Shown here piece after piece: positions 21,285 through 33,444 of a stretch of DNA of 64,000 nucleotides. The number at the start of each line of letters is the position of its first letter. Positions within the stretch are counted from its first letter, which is position 1. A model generated the notes under the pieces. The model was not told where the DNA came from. It searched no databases and saw only the letters and a list, made by a program, of their open reading frames with translations. The DNA lies in contig NC_092520.1 of assembly GCF_037038585.1 (NCBI RefSeq), positions 147,745,104-147,809,103 of the forward strand, given 5' to 3'. Made by a program: the position numbers and the translations under genes. This DNA comes from Patagioenas fasciata (Eukaryota > Chordata > Aves > Columbiformes > Columbidae).

Positions 21285-23310
21285 CTTAGTTTTCCTTTTG
21301 AAAACTGGGATTTAGACTGGATCCCAAGCTTCAGAATCACAGAAGTTTAAAGTAAATTAAAACAAAGAATAAGACGTCGCATGGACCAAGCAGAACACTC
21401 TACTGAGATCACTCAACAGAGAAAATTATATTGAAGCAGAACATAAATATTCATAACAAAAGGCCCCTTTTGTCTTCAATGAAGATGTTGTTGTTATTCT
21501 TAGGAGGGGTTTGGAGACATTTTATGCCTGAATGAGAATGTGGTTGTAGGTTACATGGATTTTAGCCCATCCTTTTCTTTCTCTTTTCTTTTTTGAAGGC
21601 AAAATGGGTTGGTACAAATGAAGTTATTCCCTTAGAGTTTGTGCTGTGCAATATTTGCCAGAAAACCCTCAGCAAAAGGACAAATTATACCTTTTTCCTC
21701 ACAGATAATAGGTACTATGTTCACAGAACATAGTTCTTTCTATGATAAGGCCATGACTTCTTGAAACCTCTTCTGAATAACAGTAGAATGCTTTGTGAAG
21801 GGATAGGATAATTACTTTTAGCATTTAAGAGAAGGCATACAAAGGAGTTATTATATAATTTCCCACAGATATCAATGGGGCTGCTCTCTAAGGAAGACTG
21901 GAAACAAACCATACAATATTTCCTTATATGAAAAATCACAGCTTCCTATTTCACACTGCGCTGTTCTTTTGGACAAGAAGTTGGCACTTAAATACTTAAT
22001 GGAAAGGCAGTATACTTAAATTCTGTTAGATTTCTCCTGTGGCCCCTTCTTCTTACTTTTCACTGAAAAAGTAGAATGACCCTTAACACAAAACTTTTGA
22101 TGGACAGACTACAATTCAGTGCATGACTAAATTACCTTTTTCTTCTTCAATTTTCAGATGTCTAACCCTTGCTACCTTAAAAAGACTTAAATTTAAGCAC
22201 CCAGCATATGCTGATGTGTTCAGGATAATTATGCATTCTGACAGTCAGAAGCCTCTACATTAAAACCCTGAGTCACAGCTGATATGAAGTACCATAACTC
22301 CAAAGACTTCAATAGATTTCTGGCTCTGGGGAAGAATGAAATGAGAATTCACTGTCATGTAATATGTATTGAAAGAATTCTTCTTATCCCACTCATGCGA
22401 CTGAGGATCCAGTGCAAAATTTCCTCTTTCATAAATTTTCTTAGTTGCATCAAGCTAGGGAGTAAAGACCTCTGATATCAAAATGCAGCTACATTAAGCT
22501 CTGAGAAGTGAGAAAAAGTTACACAGAGATTTTTTTTTTTTCAATCAACTATAGTGAACTGCTTTAACTGATCACCTTGTGTTTGATTACCATGCAATAA
22601 AACGTACTTTCAGTTTCTCTTTAACTAGACTATAATTTGCTATGGTGGTGATGAATAATGATACGAAGTTCATTAAGTGAATGGGGTTTTAGACTGAGCT
22701 GTAAAAATTATGCAAAGTTGAGAAGATAATTATAAAACCAATAAGAACAGCTCTGTATTTTGTTCTCCAGAAACTTCTGATACCAAAAAAGAAGGCCACC
22801 TTTTATATGATAAAACTCTAATGTAAAACTAACCTAAATTTGCAATTATCAAGCTAAATTCTAGTATGGAGGTATAGTTCTTCCCAGTGTTCTTATATTA
22901 ACACCCAGATATTGCCTTGTACCTAAAGTTTGTAATCTTAAATAAAAGGCAATATAGCCATTTTTTCATTACAAAAAAAATCTCTTTAAGGTCTTCTTTT
23001 TCATTATATGATATCACCAAAACATACTATTATATATATGTTATGTAATTACCATAAAAAATAATCCTACAAGATACCCCCAACAACTTACACATATCAA
23101 CTACATAATATGGTTAAAAGCATAGATATTTGAGGTACCTACTTCCCCCACAAGACTACAATAACAAATAAAACCACACTTCACAACACCAAATAGATGT
23201 CTTTCTACTACTAGTCATGAGTGTACTTTCTGCCTTTCTGCCTATAGAACATTCGCACTGAGAATTTATAGAACTCTGATGTAATTGCTTTTACTCTGGT
23301 TCTGGTTTGA

Positions 23311-23424
23311 GGTTTTTTTTGTTGTTGTTTTGGGTTTCTTTTTTGTTTTGGTTTGGTTTTGGTTGGGTTTGATTTGTTTTTTTGTTTGTTTGGTGTGTGG
23401 TTTTTGTTTGTTTGTTTGTTTTTC
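23311..23424. repeat. T/G-only low-complexity tract
   Basis: About 114 bp almost entirely T and G (TTTG, TTTTGG and TTG units), with only two A and few C. The open frame on the opposite strand (Lys/Asn/Gln/Pro-rich) is a by-product of this composition. Confidence 0.9.
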
Positions 23425-24418
23425 TGGGCCTTCTCCATATATTTAATAACAGTCTTTAAAGTCAAGATTATTCTGATAAAAGTTGCTTGCAGTTGCTGAA
23501 CCAAATAAACCCGTGTGTATTGTGGATGATGAGTTTCTGAAAATTAATGTTTATAATGCTTGTTCCTCATTTTACATTTCCAGGCCTTCCGATTTTGGCT
23601 TGAATAATGTAAAAGTTCTCGTCTCAACTTTCTTTCTATTTACTACAATTCTGCAGGCTTCATCACCACATACACAACTATATATTTCTTCATTCTGTAC
23701 CGAAGGAATTTGTATTGCCAAGCACTAAAATGGAGAAGAAGTGTCTTTTATATTTGTTCAGACATCCATGAAATCTATGGCTCTTTACCTCTGTATAAGT
23801 ACAAAAAGTTATTTCTCCTGTGTTAGATGTGCATTTTTTCTGGTAAATTCATCACTGCCATAATAGGAGAGAACAGGATGAGAGTGTTTGGGACAAACTT
23901 CTGGAGAACTTTGAAGATTAGGACCATACCCTTGAACTTGATTTAGTTGTTAATAATAATCCAGCATAGAAAACAGAACAAAATTATATGTTGCTTCACC
24001 TGTATTTTTTGTGGTAAAAGTTTTTTCCATATTTTTGTGTTCTATAATATTTTTTTCTAACCATAGCAAGCAAGGAGAGTTCATGGAATGGTGTGCCTCT
24101 GCTTTCCTTCTTTCAAGAATTCATTTTCTGACAAGAGGAGTGTCTGAGCTAGGAAGTAACTCCAGCTACCCTGAGTCGTCGCCACCAAGCCAGTGCACCC
24201 ACCCTCACAGCGCAATACCATGGACATGGGCAGAAGCTCTTTTCACAGATCACTGTGGTTGCACCCACGCAGGGTTCATACCACACCAAAACTCCTGACT
24301 GGGACAGATCCGCTCTGCATTACTTTATTCATGCTTTGGTAACTAGGCAACTCTAATATGTGATACACTATTTATGTCCTAAAACCTAATGAGAGACCTT
24401 TCAAGCCACTGCCTAGTT

Positions 24419-24825
24419 CTGGAGCACAAGTCTTATGAGGAGCGGTTGAGGGACCTGGAGCTGTTCAACCTTGAGAAAAGAAGGCTGAGAGGAGACCTGA
24501 TTGCTGTCTGCAACTACCTGAAAGGAGGTTGTAGCCTGGAGGTTGTCGGTCTCTTCTCCCAAGTAGCAAGTGACAGGACAAGAGGAAATGGCCTCAAGTT
24601 ATGCCAGGGGAGGTCTAGATTGGATATTAGGAAAAAATTCTGCACAGAAAGGGTTGTCAGGCATTTAACAGGCTGCCCAGGGAAGTGGTGGAATCGCCAT
24701 CCCTGTCAGTGTTTAAAAGGTTTTTAGATGAGGTTCTTAAGAACATGGTTTAGTGCTAGAGTTAGCGTATGGTTGGACTCAATAATCCTGAGGGTCTCTT
24801 CCAACTGAAATGATTCTATGATTCT
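24419..24825 (+). mobile_element. CR1 LINE 3' fragment
   Basis: It starts within the RT C-terminal coding region ([20 protein letters not shown]), shows a frame break before the end, and finishes with the conserved TGGTTGGACTC...TCTTCCAACTG segment and an ATTCTATG tail. It closely resembles 33030-33420, so both belong to one subfamily. Inactive. Confidence 0.92.
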
Positions 24826-27800
24826 CCTGATCTCTCAAATTATCATAAAATAATCAGATGAGGGAGATGTACAGTCAGCCTCTCCATTCATATGATGTCT
24901 TTGTGTCAGGCACTCATTTCTGATTGCTGATGTATTTGTCCTGCTAAAAAGAACTATTTTTAAGGATTGTTTGCGTTAATGTCCTGTATGAGCCATACAT
25001 TTGAATACTTTATTCTGTCATTTCATTCTTTAGAAACCTCCAATTTATTCTGGTTTTGTAACTGGCTGTGGCTGCTTTTTTCATCAGGATTATTTAGTAG
25101 GTGTGCGCATTCACAGTGAATCAGAGAATGTTATTCTTTCTTGTTCTTCCACCTAATGACCAACAAAATGTTCTTTTTTTTTTATTGTCATTTATTTAAA
25201 AACCTAGTGATTTCATGTCTTTAGGAAGTGGGTTGAATTTTATGTCATAGAATCATTAGTGAGGCTTCTGTGTTACAGAATACTTCAGAGTGTGTGTTTG
25301 CATTGAATCTTTTATTTGCTGGCAGGTACCTCCAAAAACTATACTCAGGGACACTCAATCTACTCCACGCAGTAAAGGTGAAAGGGAAGGCACATTGAAT
25401 GAGATGGGAAGTTTACCCTTGCAAAGCAAACATAATTGTCATTGATCTCAGACGATATAACTTGAAGTTAGAATTTGATTTTATGTTCAAATACATAAAG
25501 AAACATTTCTGATTCTTTAAGCAGATACATGCTTTGGCTGCTTGCACCACATTCGGTATCATAAACCTGTGTTATTTTTAAGGCATTTCATGTGGCCTCC
25601 TATCTGTAGAACCTATTCTCCATGGGTGTTGTCTTTACACTGGTTCAGAGTAGACATCAGACTCTACTAAATCAAAAGGGGCAAATGATTAAGCAAGCCA
25701 TAAAACAGTGAGAAATGAAACCCAGTAGCTGAGCAAAGTTCAAGTATTTGTTTAACTTGGAATGTGTGAGAATAATTTGGTTCTTTCTCAGAGCTTTTAA
25801 AATATTTGTCATATCGTATGGAAAACCACTGGGGTCCTTGTTATTGTAGAGTCACAAGTTTTTTGGATTGGAGTAGGAAGGAAAAGATGTATGTATAGAA
25901 TTGGGGTATGAGAAAGTGGAATCACTAGGTGCAAACACACACATACCCATTCAAACAAAAATAGAGAAAGATGCAGTATGTTAATGGTCCTATCACAGTG
26001 ATTGACATGGACTCTAGGATTAAAGTAAACACAGCATACGGGCATAGGCAAAGTCTTAGAGGTGGATAGAGACACTTCTGGCAAGCTAGTCCAGGTCTCT
26101 GACAATGATAATTTATTGAAATATATTTTCTGATGTTCTACCTCTTCCAATTTTGTATACAAAAGGCAAGAAAGTTCTACTGTGAATTTCAAGATGTACC
26201 AGACCCTAATGGAAGTCATTGTATTCCACACATGTAGTTATAATAAAACATACTCAATCTGAGAGATGACTCAAATGTACAAGTCACACAGTGCTTAAGT
26301 ATCTTCATGAATCAGAACTTTAATCCATTCCAGTAAATCAGTAAGTCTGAACCCCCGACTAATATTTCTCGTGCCTTTTTCTGCAGTCTTCATTATGGAA
26401 GTATCTACACTAACGAGAAAGTGACATTCTGTGCCCAGTACCACCACAATGACATGTAAAACTACTACTGTCTTCCATTTTGTGGGAAGGCCCTGGTCAT
26501 GCAACTGGGAATTGAATTATTCCTACTACTACTGTGATACAGAGCAAGGTCTTGGCTAACCTGGAGTCAGAGATTCACTACCTCTCTCAGCTGTTATGTG
26601 TGGTGGGCTCACAGGAACCTACTCATCTTTATTATTACTACTATTACTATTCTTATCATTATTGAGATTCCAGATTCTTCTCCAAAACTTATTTTTTTCC
26701 AGAACTTTTACTGCAATGTCTGCGCTGACAAACAGATGTATTTTCTACTTCCTGATTTTAAATGTTTCTGAAAATTGAGACTGTTTGTTTTTCCCTTTGC
26801 TTAGTAACCATATTGGAAAATGGGATACACACAGACATTGCTCATCTGCATTTTTCTAGAATTAAACCAGATATTTAAAATACTGCTGCTTCAAACTTCA
26901 TTTTTAATCCACTGATTCTTCTTTTTGACTTTTTGATTTTTTCAACTCATCTCCAAAGTTGTGTTTCCAAACCAGACATTATTCTAGGCAAAGCCTCACC
27001 TGAGTTTAATGAAAAAGATATCACCTGTGCCTTGTACATTTTTTTCTTCGTAAGATATCCCAGAATTAGACTTGGGATTTTTTGTAACTGTTTCATGTTG
27101 GTTATTCTTATTTGATTTGCAATTCATTATAATTAACCATACTTTTTCTGCAATACTGCGAGTGAGCACTGAGTTCCCTGTTTTGCAATTATGCATTTTG
27201 TTTGTCCTTCTTACAGACTTTACCTTTGTCTATATCCAATTTTCTTTCCTTGATTTTAGACTATTTCCCCATCATACTGAGATTATTTTGGAATCTGATC
27301 CTGTCTTCTGAAAAGGTTTTAGTCTGTTTTTCTCGGCAGTCATCTGTGTATTTTATATTATACTTTTCATCATCTGAATCATTAGTGGAAATGATGGCAC
27401 AAACTTAGGCACAGAAAAGACTATGACTGGTTTTATTTGCCTTCATTTTTGACAGAAATCCCTTACAGTTAGATCTAGGCAGAATTTTTCTACAAAGTAT
27501 GTGCCCATTTTATGGCAATTTTTCCCAAACTATAATTCCTTCCTGTGAGTTGGTATCAGAAACCTCAATAAAGTTAACACAATACTGTATCTGTGTTTAT
27601 ATTTGTGCTAGTAACCATGCGAAAATGAAAATGCTTCTCAGTTTGCTCTTTTAATTACTCCTTACTCTCTCCTACACGCTTATATATCATTATTATTTTC
27701 TAAACATTTATGTCTATTTGCTCTTAGTGAAGTTAATCTGAAACATCTCAATTATCGGACTTTATCCTACTCTCTATTGATTTTTTTTATAAATGAAGAA

Positions 27801-30800
27801 GTCAATTTTCTGGTCTCCTGGACCCTCCTTCCATTCCAATAACAACATCAACAATGACAATAAAATACCAAGTAAAATGTTTGTTTTAACTAGCCCTTCG
27901 AATGATTTTCATCAGGTCCTGAACACTAGAATAACTCCTACCATAAATTCTGTAACACACTGGAATTATCAATTCTTTTCTCTTACTCTGATCTGCACAC
28001 TTGTGCACTGTTAATATAATTACATTAAGCATCTGGTAGCATCTGAATGTCTTTGTGTAAAAACCGGATCAGGGAGTTCACTGAAAGCACAAGTTTGCAT
28101 CGCTCGTTGCTTAGTTTCCTGTTCTATTAAGTAATGAATCTGGTTTTATTTTTTCTTCCTTTCACTTTGGAATTATCTGCCAAGCCTTTCAGAGACCTTG
28201 CTGCTTATGAATCTTTTATTATTACCAAAACTCTAATTGTCTTCTGGATCCTAAACCAAGTTCCAGTGATATCCTGGCTCCCTCTTGCTTCCAGAGGTCC
28301 TCTGATTAGTTATTAGTACACCTAACTTTCTCCTTTTCTTATCAGTAAGGCTAGCTTCAGCACAGGGAAATGTTTTGTTTCAGGCACAATTTGAAGAAGA
28401 ATATGGAATTGCATGTAAAGTGTATGATTTGCACAAGCAAAATAAAGATCTTTCTAATACAATTTTTGGGAGTGAGACAAAACTAAGGGATATAGTAGTG
28501 TGTGTTCAGTTTACTGCTCTTCGCAAGATGATCTGGCTCAGCTGTAAGGCAAAACACACAACAAGTCACTTTTTAAGTGTGTTGTCTTGTTCTGGATAAT
28601 TTTGTGCTGTAATTTTTTACTACTTTTCCACACTTGAAAGAATAAATGTCCCTAAACCATGAAGCTGTAATGTTGGTTGTGGCAAATATTATCCTCTATG
28701 TCTGACATGTATCTTACCAAATATGAATAGTTTTAACACACTCAATGACTGAGGGGGAAAAAAATCCTTATGTATCTCAGATTTTATCTTCACTTTTCAA
28801 GTTTCTTTGATGACACGAGGTATGATCAATAGGATATTGTTCAATCTGACTCAGTGTTATGACTTTGAGAACGATGGTACCAAATTTTTAACTCCTTGTT
28901 GGTGTAGCTAAGTGTAATTAGTCAAATGATAAACCCCAGACACAGAAGTCACCTCCTTTTCTGGATGTTTAATCAATCCATGTTTGTGCTACAAACAGTG
29001 TTCATAATAAAATCAAGTTCTGGAAATGCAAGAAGGGTATTTATCCTAACAACCAACTTGCTAGGCAAAGAAGTTATCGCTGTGTCCGTGACTTAATTAA
29101 GCTTAAGTAACATGGAAATTCTTTTGTTTTCAAGAAACCTAGAATGATGGAAACTTCCATTCCATTCACGTTTCTTTCTTAACAACACTTCTGTCTTTCC
29201 TTTCAAACACTCCACAAGTACTTAACATTTCAGGACAGTAAGTTTTCCTTAGTACTTACACATTTCTTAACATTTTTCGATATCAATCAATGAATATGAG
29301 AGATTCTTTTCATCTTTCCTTGCAAATATTTGAGACAGTTTGACTTAATTCGGATTTTGGTCTGGACATCTTATAAAGTGTTTTCTCCTATTCCTCTGTG
29401 CATGCATGTTTTTCTCTCAGCTCTCCAGACTAGAAATGGCAGTTGTCATGACAACACAACACATTTACTGCTCTTGTATTCCTATGATTTTTGCTTTATA
29501 TTTTGATGGCAGCAGCTGACAGCCTTTTTTAGAAATACGGGCATATAAAGTTATCCTTTTGTATTTTTTTGCATCTAGATAATTGCAGGAAGTATGCATT
29601 TGATTAAGCTATAATTTGAACCCTTCCAAAACACATCCAGGGAGAAGTTTTCCCACAGACATCTAAAATGAACATTTTTGTATAGTACACCAGAAAACAG
29701 AGGCAATTCCATGTAGAAGATAAAATTGTACAGTTATAGACCAGATTGTTCAATACACCGATAGATACATGAAGCTGCAATTTGCTATGAGCTAATAATT
29801 GTTCTAAACATCCATTTTGCACATGGAAATGTACATTTTGCACATATAGTTGAACAATTTGGTGAGAATTATCTTGTATGTAATATTCTTGGAAACCTTC
29901 TGTACAAGAAATTTTGCAGCTGAATTGTCAAAAGTTCCATTCATTTTTAAACTTCGATAGATTGAATTTTATTTTTCTACATGATCCTTTATTCTTCATC
30001 TTCTTTTATAGTCAAGTTTTACTAATATTTCATAAGAAAATGAGTCTACACACTTCATTGCTACATTTTTCCTTCAATGAATAAATCATTAATTACAATT
30101 AAAAGTTATATTCTTAATCATACCTTCATCACAATTGTTGAGTATTTTTTTTTCCTGATGGCTGCAAAGTTTTGGTAGCCATAAGTCAAAAATGAGCAAA
30201 GTTGAAAGAATGTGACCTTGTAAATTGTTCAGTTCATTTCAAATATAATGAGTGTTGCTTGGGTTAGGAATATAAAAAATAAGAAAAAGGTAGAAAATAA
30301 TAATAATAATAAATCCAAACCACACAAAACCATCAAAATGAACCTAAAAGGGCTGCAGGGAACACAGTAGAAGACTAGATGTATAATTCTCAGAGAGCCA
30401 CTAATCTGGCATTTTCAAATTTTTAAAGCCCTGTCACTTGAATCTTCCTTTAAAATACTTTTCTGAATGAAGCAAAGACTATGCCTAGAAATTTTTGTGA
30501 AGATGTGTCTTCTGTGTATTTTTTTCCATTAATATTTTACCAAATTTTTTTCCTTGCAAAAATATTCAGAAATATAGTTGTACACAAATATTGGAGAATA
30601 TTTGTAGAAAGTAAAGATTAAAATCATAATGAGCATCAATAGGCCACCAATATTCTAGGAATGCAAAATTACCTGAGTAATTGAAATGCAGAATAACAGG
30701 TAGTCATAATCAACTGATTGTGAATCAGGTACAGAAGAGAAATTATAAAGATAAAATGCTAAGATTAGTACTCTTAGTTAACTAATGCACTAGAGAAAAT

Positions 30801-32289
30801 TTCACTCTATTTAAGGATGATTCACAAAGAAGAAAAAGTGGCAAAGAAGTCTCATGTGTGTTATTAATTATGAAGTATTGGATGAGCATCTCAGGGAGCA
30901 GATATTTCCTTTCCCTGCATACTTTGCCTTACTTATATTCCGTTAATGACTTGATTATTGCAATCAAACTCATTTGGTTTGATTGTTACGCTGAAGAAAT
31001 GAAGTGGCTCTCTCCCAGCCCAACCTGGAGAGCAAGCACACACAATGTCTCTATAACATTTTACAGCCTTGCATGGAAGTACCAAAAATATGAAACTGTC
31101 ATCATACCACACTTCCCAAAGGTTACTCTTCCCCTTCGGAGGCAGGTATACTAAAACGGTACAGCACGGAGCTGCCTGAGAAAGAGTGACAGATCTTGAC
31201 AGGGTGACTTTTTTATTTCTTTTAATGAATGTTCATTTTATCTCTTTCCACTCCCAGACTGAGGACCCTAGGGCAATTCTGAGCTCAGGTGTAGAATGAT
31301 TTACATGTTAATGTGGCACAAACTGGCAGTTGTCACAACTAGTTATTTATTCTGCTGTAACTGAAATGGCATAAATATGCCTGTGTTCCACTACTGAGGT
31401 TCACTGTTGCTATTCAGGGAATAAAGAAACAACAAAAACACCAAGACCAAACAAAGCAGGATGTCTTCTTGTCAGCAAGTGTATCCATGTCTCTGCCAGC
31501 CCCATGGAGTACTCAGTGGAAAATGGCAGCAGCTATTCATTTATTTATTTATCTATTTATTTATCTACTTGCACAATACAGAGAAGTACTTAACCGAAAC
31601 TCCAGGTACCATGACTACCAAGTAAAAATATCACATATCAAAACTAAATCACTTATTTCTTACCTTTCCAAAGCTAAAAAGATAACGAAGTGTGGCCAGC
31701 CATCACTCACTCTCTTTGGCCACAACACACATCTTTATCCTTTATTATTCAGCTTCAGTAGAACAGCTTTCTTGTCTATGTGTGAGCACAGCTCAATCAC
31801 CTGAGGCCAGACCACAGCACAGGAAGAAGCAACACTGGGCAGACTGGGTGGGTGCACAGCTGGTGTGTCCACTGTAGCTCATAAACCAAAACTAGCACAG
31901 CAGTTGCCTGCCAGGAGGACCTCCCCTCCTTCTAGGGGAGGTCAAAATGGGTTTGTGCTCAGCCTCCTGCCTCCTACCCAGGGCAGGATGGAGGGCAAGT
32001 GGTGAATCAGGGACTTGATGCGTCTGCTGGCCTGGAGCAGGACATGCTATGAGCCCTGGGTTGCTGCGTGAGACTACATGAGATTGTAAGAGCCAGCACA
32101 GCAATGGGGACACTCCACAGGACATTGTCCCCTGCACCAACCATAGTTGGGGGCAGTTGGCAGGGGTCTCACGATGATGGGAGCTGACTGGGAGCTTGTG
32201 ACCTCCTGCCACATGTACAGTCATGGAAGAAGAGTGGGAGCTGGCAGCAAAAGAGAAGGGACAAACTTTGCTGGTGGAGGCATCTGGGA
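24826..32289. other. AT-rich stretch, non-genic; GC-richer at its right end
   Basis: No gene found. The longest frame (25809-26231, minus, 140 codons) is unrecognisable. Short AAT and TTTA microsatellites lie at about 30296-30312 and 31537-31562. The last part, from about 31800, is GC-richer and lies directly upstream of recognisable CR1 ORF1 sequence; it may be the more diverged 5' part of the same CR1. Confidence 0.5.
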
Positions 32290-32700
32290 CATTGATGTGA
32301 TCTGCGGGTAAAAGCCATTGTGCAGAGGCATCCATTGTCTGGTTAGATCTGCTGTTGCCCGGGTTTGTTGCTTGCCTGGGATTCAGATTCAGGATGTCAT
32401 GGAAAAGTTGCCAAGTGTTTGTCCAGCCTATGAACCCTCATCATCAATGATTCTGGTGAAGGAAACCTTTAACACGTAATGAATGACTACAGGGCTCTGC
32501 AGGTTAGAGGGAGGGGCAAGAGGAGATTTCTGAAGTGTGTTAAGGACAATCTGTGATACAGGTAATGGATAAGGACAAGGGACACTTCACTGGACCTAGT
32601 GCTCTCAGATAAGAACTGATCAAAGACATGAAAACTGGTGGTAGACTTGGTTGCACTGACTGTAAAGTAGGGGTGACCCAGTATAGCATGAGCTGAATTG
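32290..32700 (+). pseudogene. CR1 ORF1 and endonuclease remnants
   Basis: At about 32350-32430 one frame reads VCCLPGIQIQDVMEKLPS, which resembles the esterase-like ORF1 protein of avian CR1. At 32520-32690 pieces resemble the end of the CR1 endonuclease: RRFLKCVKDNL, then LDLVLSDKN, then KTGGRLGC. Stops and frame changes separate them. The resemblance is from memory of the family, not an alignment. Confidence 0.5.
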
Positions 32701-32734
32701 TGCTTTAGAATCCACTGACAGTATTCAACCCCAT

Positions 32735-33444
32735 ACAATGCTACAGGTTTGGGGAAGAGTGGCTGGAAAGCTGCCTGGCAGCAAAAGGATCTGGGGTGTT
32801 GATTGACAACCGGCAGAACATGAGCCAGCAGTGTGCCCAGTTGGCCAAAAAGGCCAACAGCATCCTATCAGGAATAGTGTGCCCAGCAGGACCAGAGAAG
32901 TGATAGTTCCACTGTACTCAGTGCTGGTGAGGCCTCACCCTGAATACAGTGTTCAGTTTTGGGTCCCTCTATAAGAAAGACTTTCAGGTACTAGGGAGAG
33001 TGTAGAGAAGTGCACCAAAGCTGGTGAGGGGCCTTGAGTACAAGTCTTAGGAAGAGCGGTTAAGGGAACTGAGGCTGTTTAGCCTGGAGATAAGGAGGCT
33101 GACAGGAGACCTTGGTGCTGTTTACAACTACCTGAAAGAAGCTTGTTGTATGAAGGGTGTTGGTCTCTTCTTCCAAGTAGCAAGTGAACGGCCTCAAGGT
33201 GCACCAGGGGAGGTTTAGATTCGATATTAGGAAAAATATCTTAATGTAAAGGGTTGTGAATCATTGGAACAGGCTGCCTGGGGAAGTGGTGGAGTCACCA
33301 TCCCTGCAATTGTTTAGAAGGCATACAGATGAGGTTCTTAGGGACAAGATTTAGGGTTAGAGTTAGGTTATGGTTGGACTCGATGGTCCTGAGGGTCTCT
33401 TCCAACCAAAATGATTCTATGATTCAATGATGATTCTATGATTC
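32735..33444 (+). mobile_element. CR1 LINE, RT C-terminal part and 3' end
   Basis: It resumes at the RT C-terminal region ([20 protein letters not shown], then [16 protein letters not shown]), continues with several stops and indels through the 3' coding end, and closes with the TGGTTGGACTCGATGG segment and an expanded ATTCTATG tail to 33444. The whole polymerase core, FADD included, is missing between 32700 and 32735. Old and inactive. Confidence 0.9.

Larger units (their letters stand above)
18469..24418. other. AT-rich non-genic stretch
   Basis: No gene or identifiable transposon. It contains a poly-A run at 19071-19087, the TCA microsatellite and the T/G tract listed separately. Short open frames have no recognisable domains. 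Confidence 0.6.

Noticed and set aside
25809..26231. 140-codon minus-strand frame
   Set aside because: No similarity to a known family that I can see, and no splice or promoter context; the length is compatible with chance in 64 kb.
31892..32335. 147-codon minus-strand frame
   Set aside because: Antisense to a GC-rich segment that appears to lead into CR1 ORF1; residue composition gives no domain.
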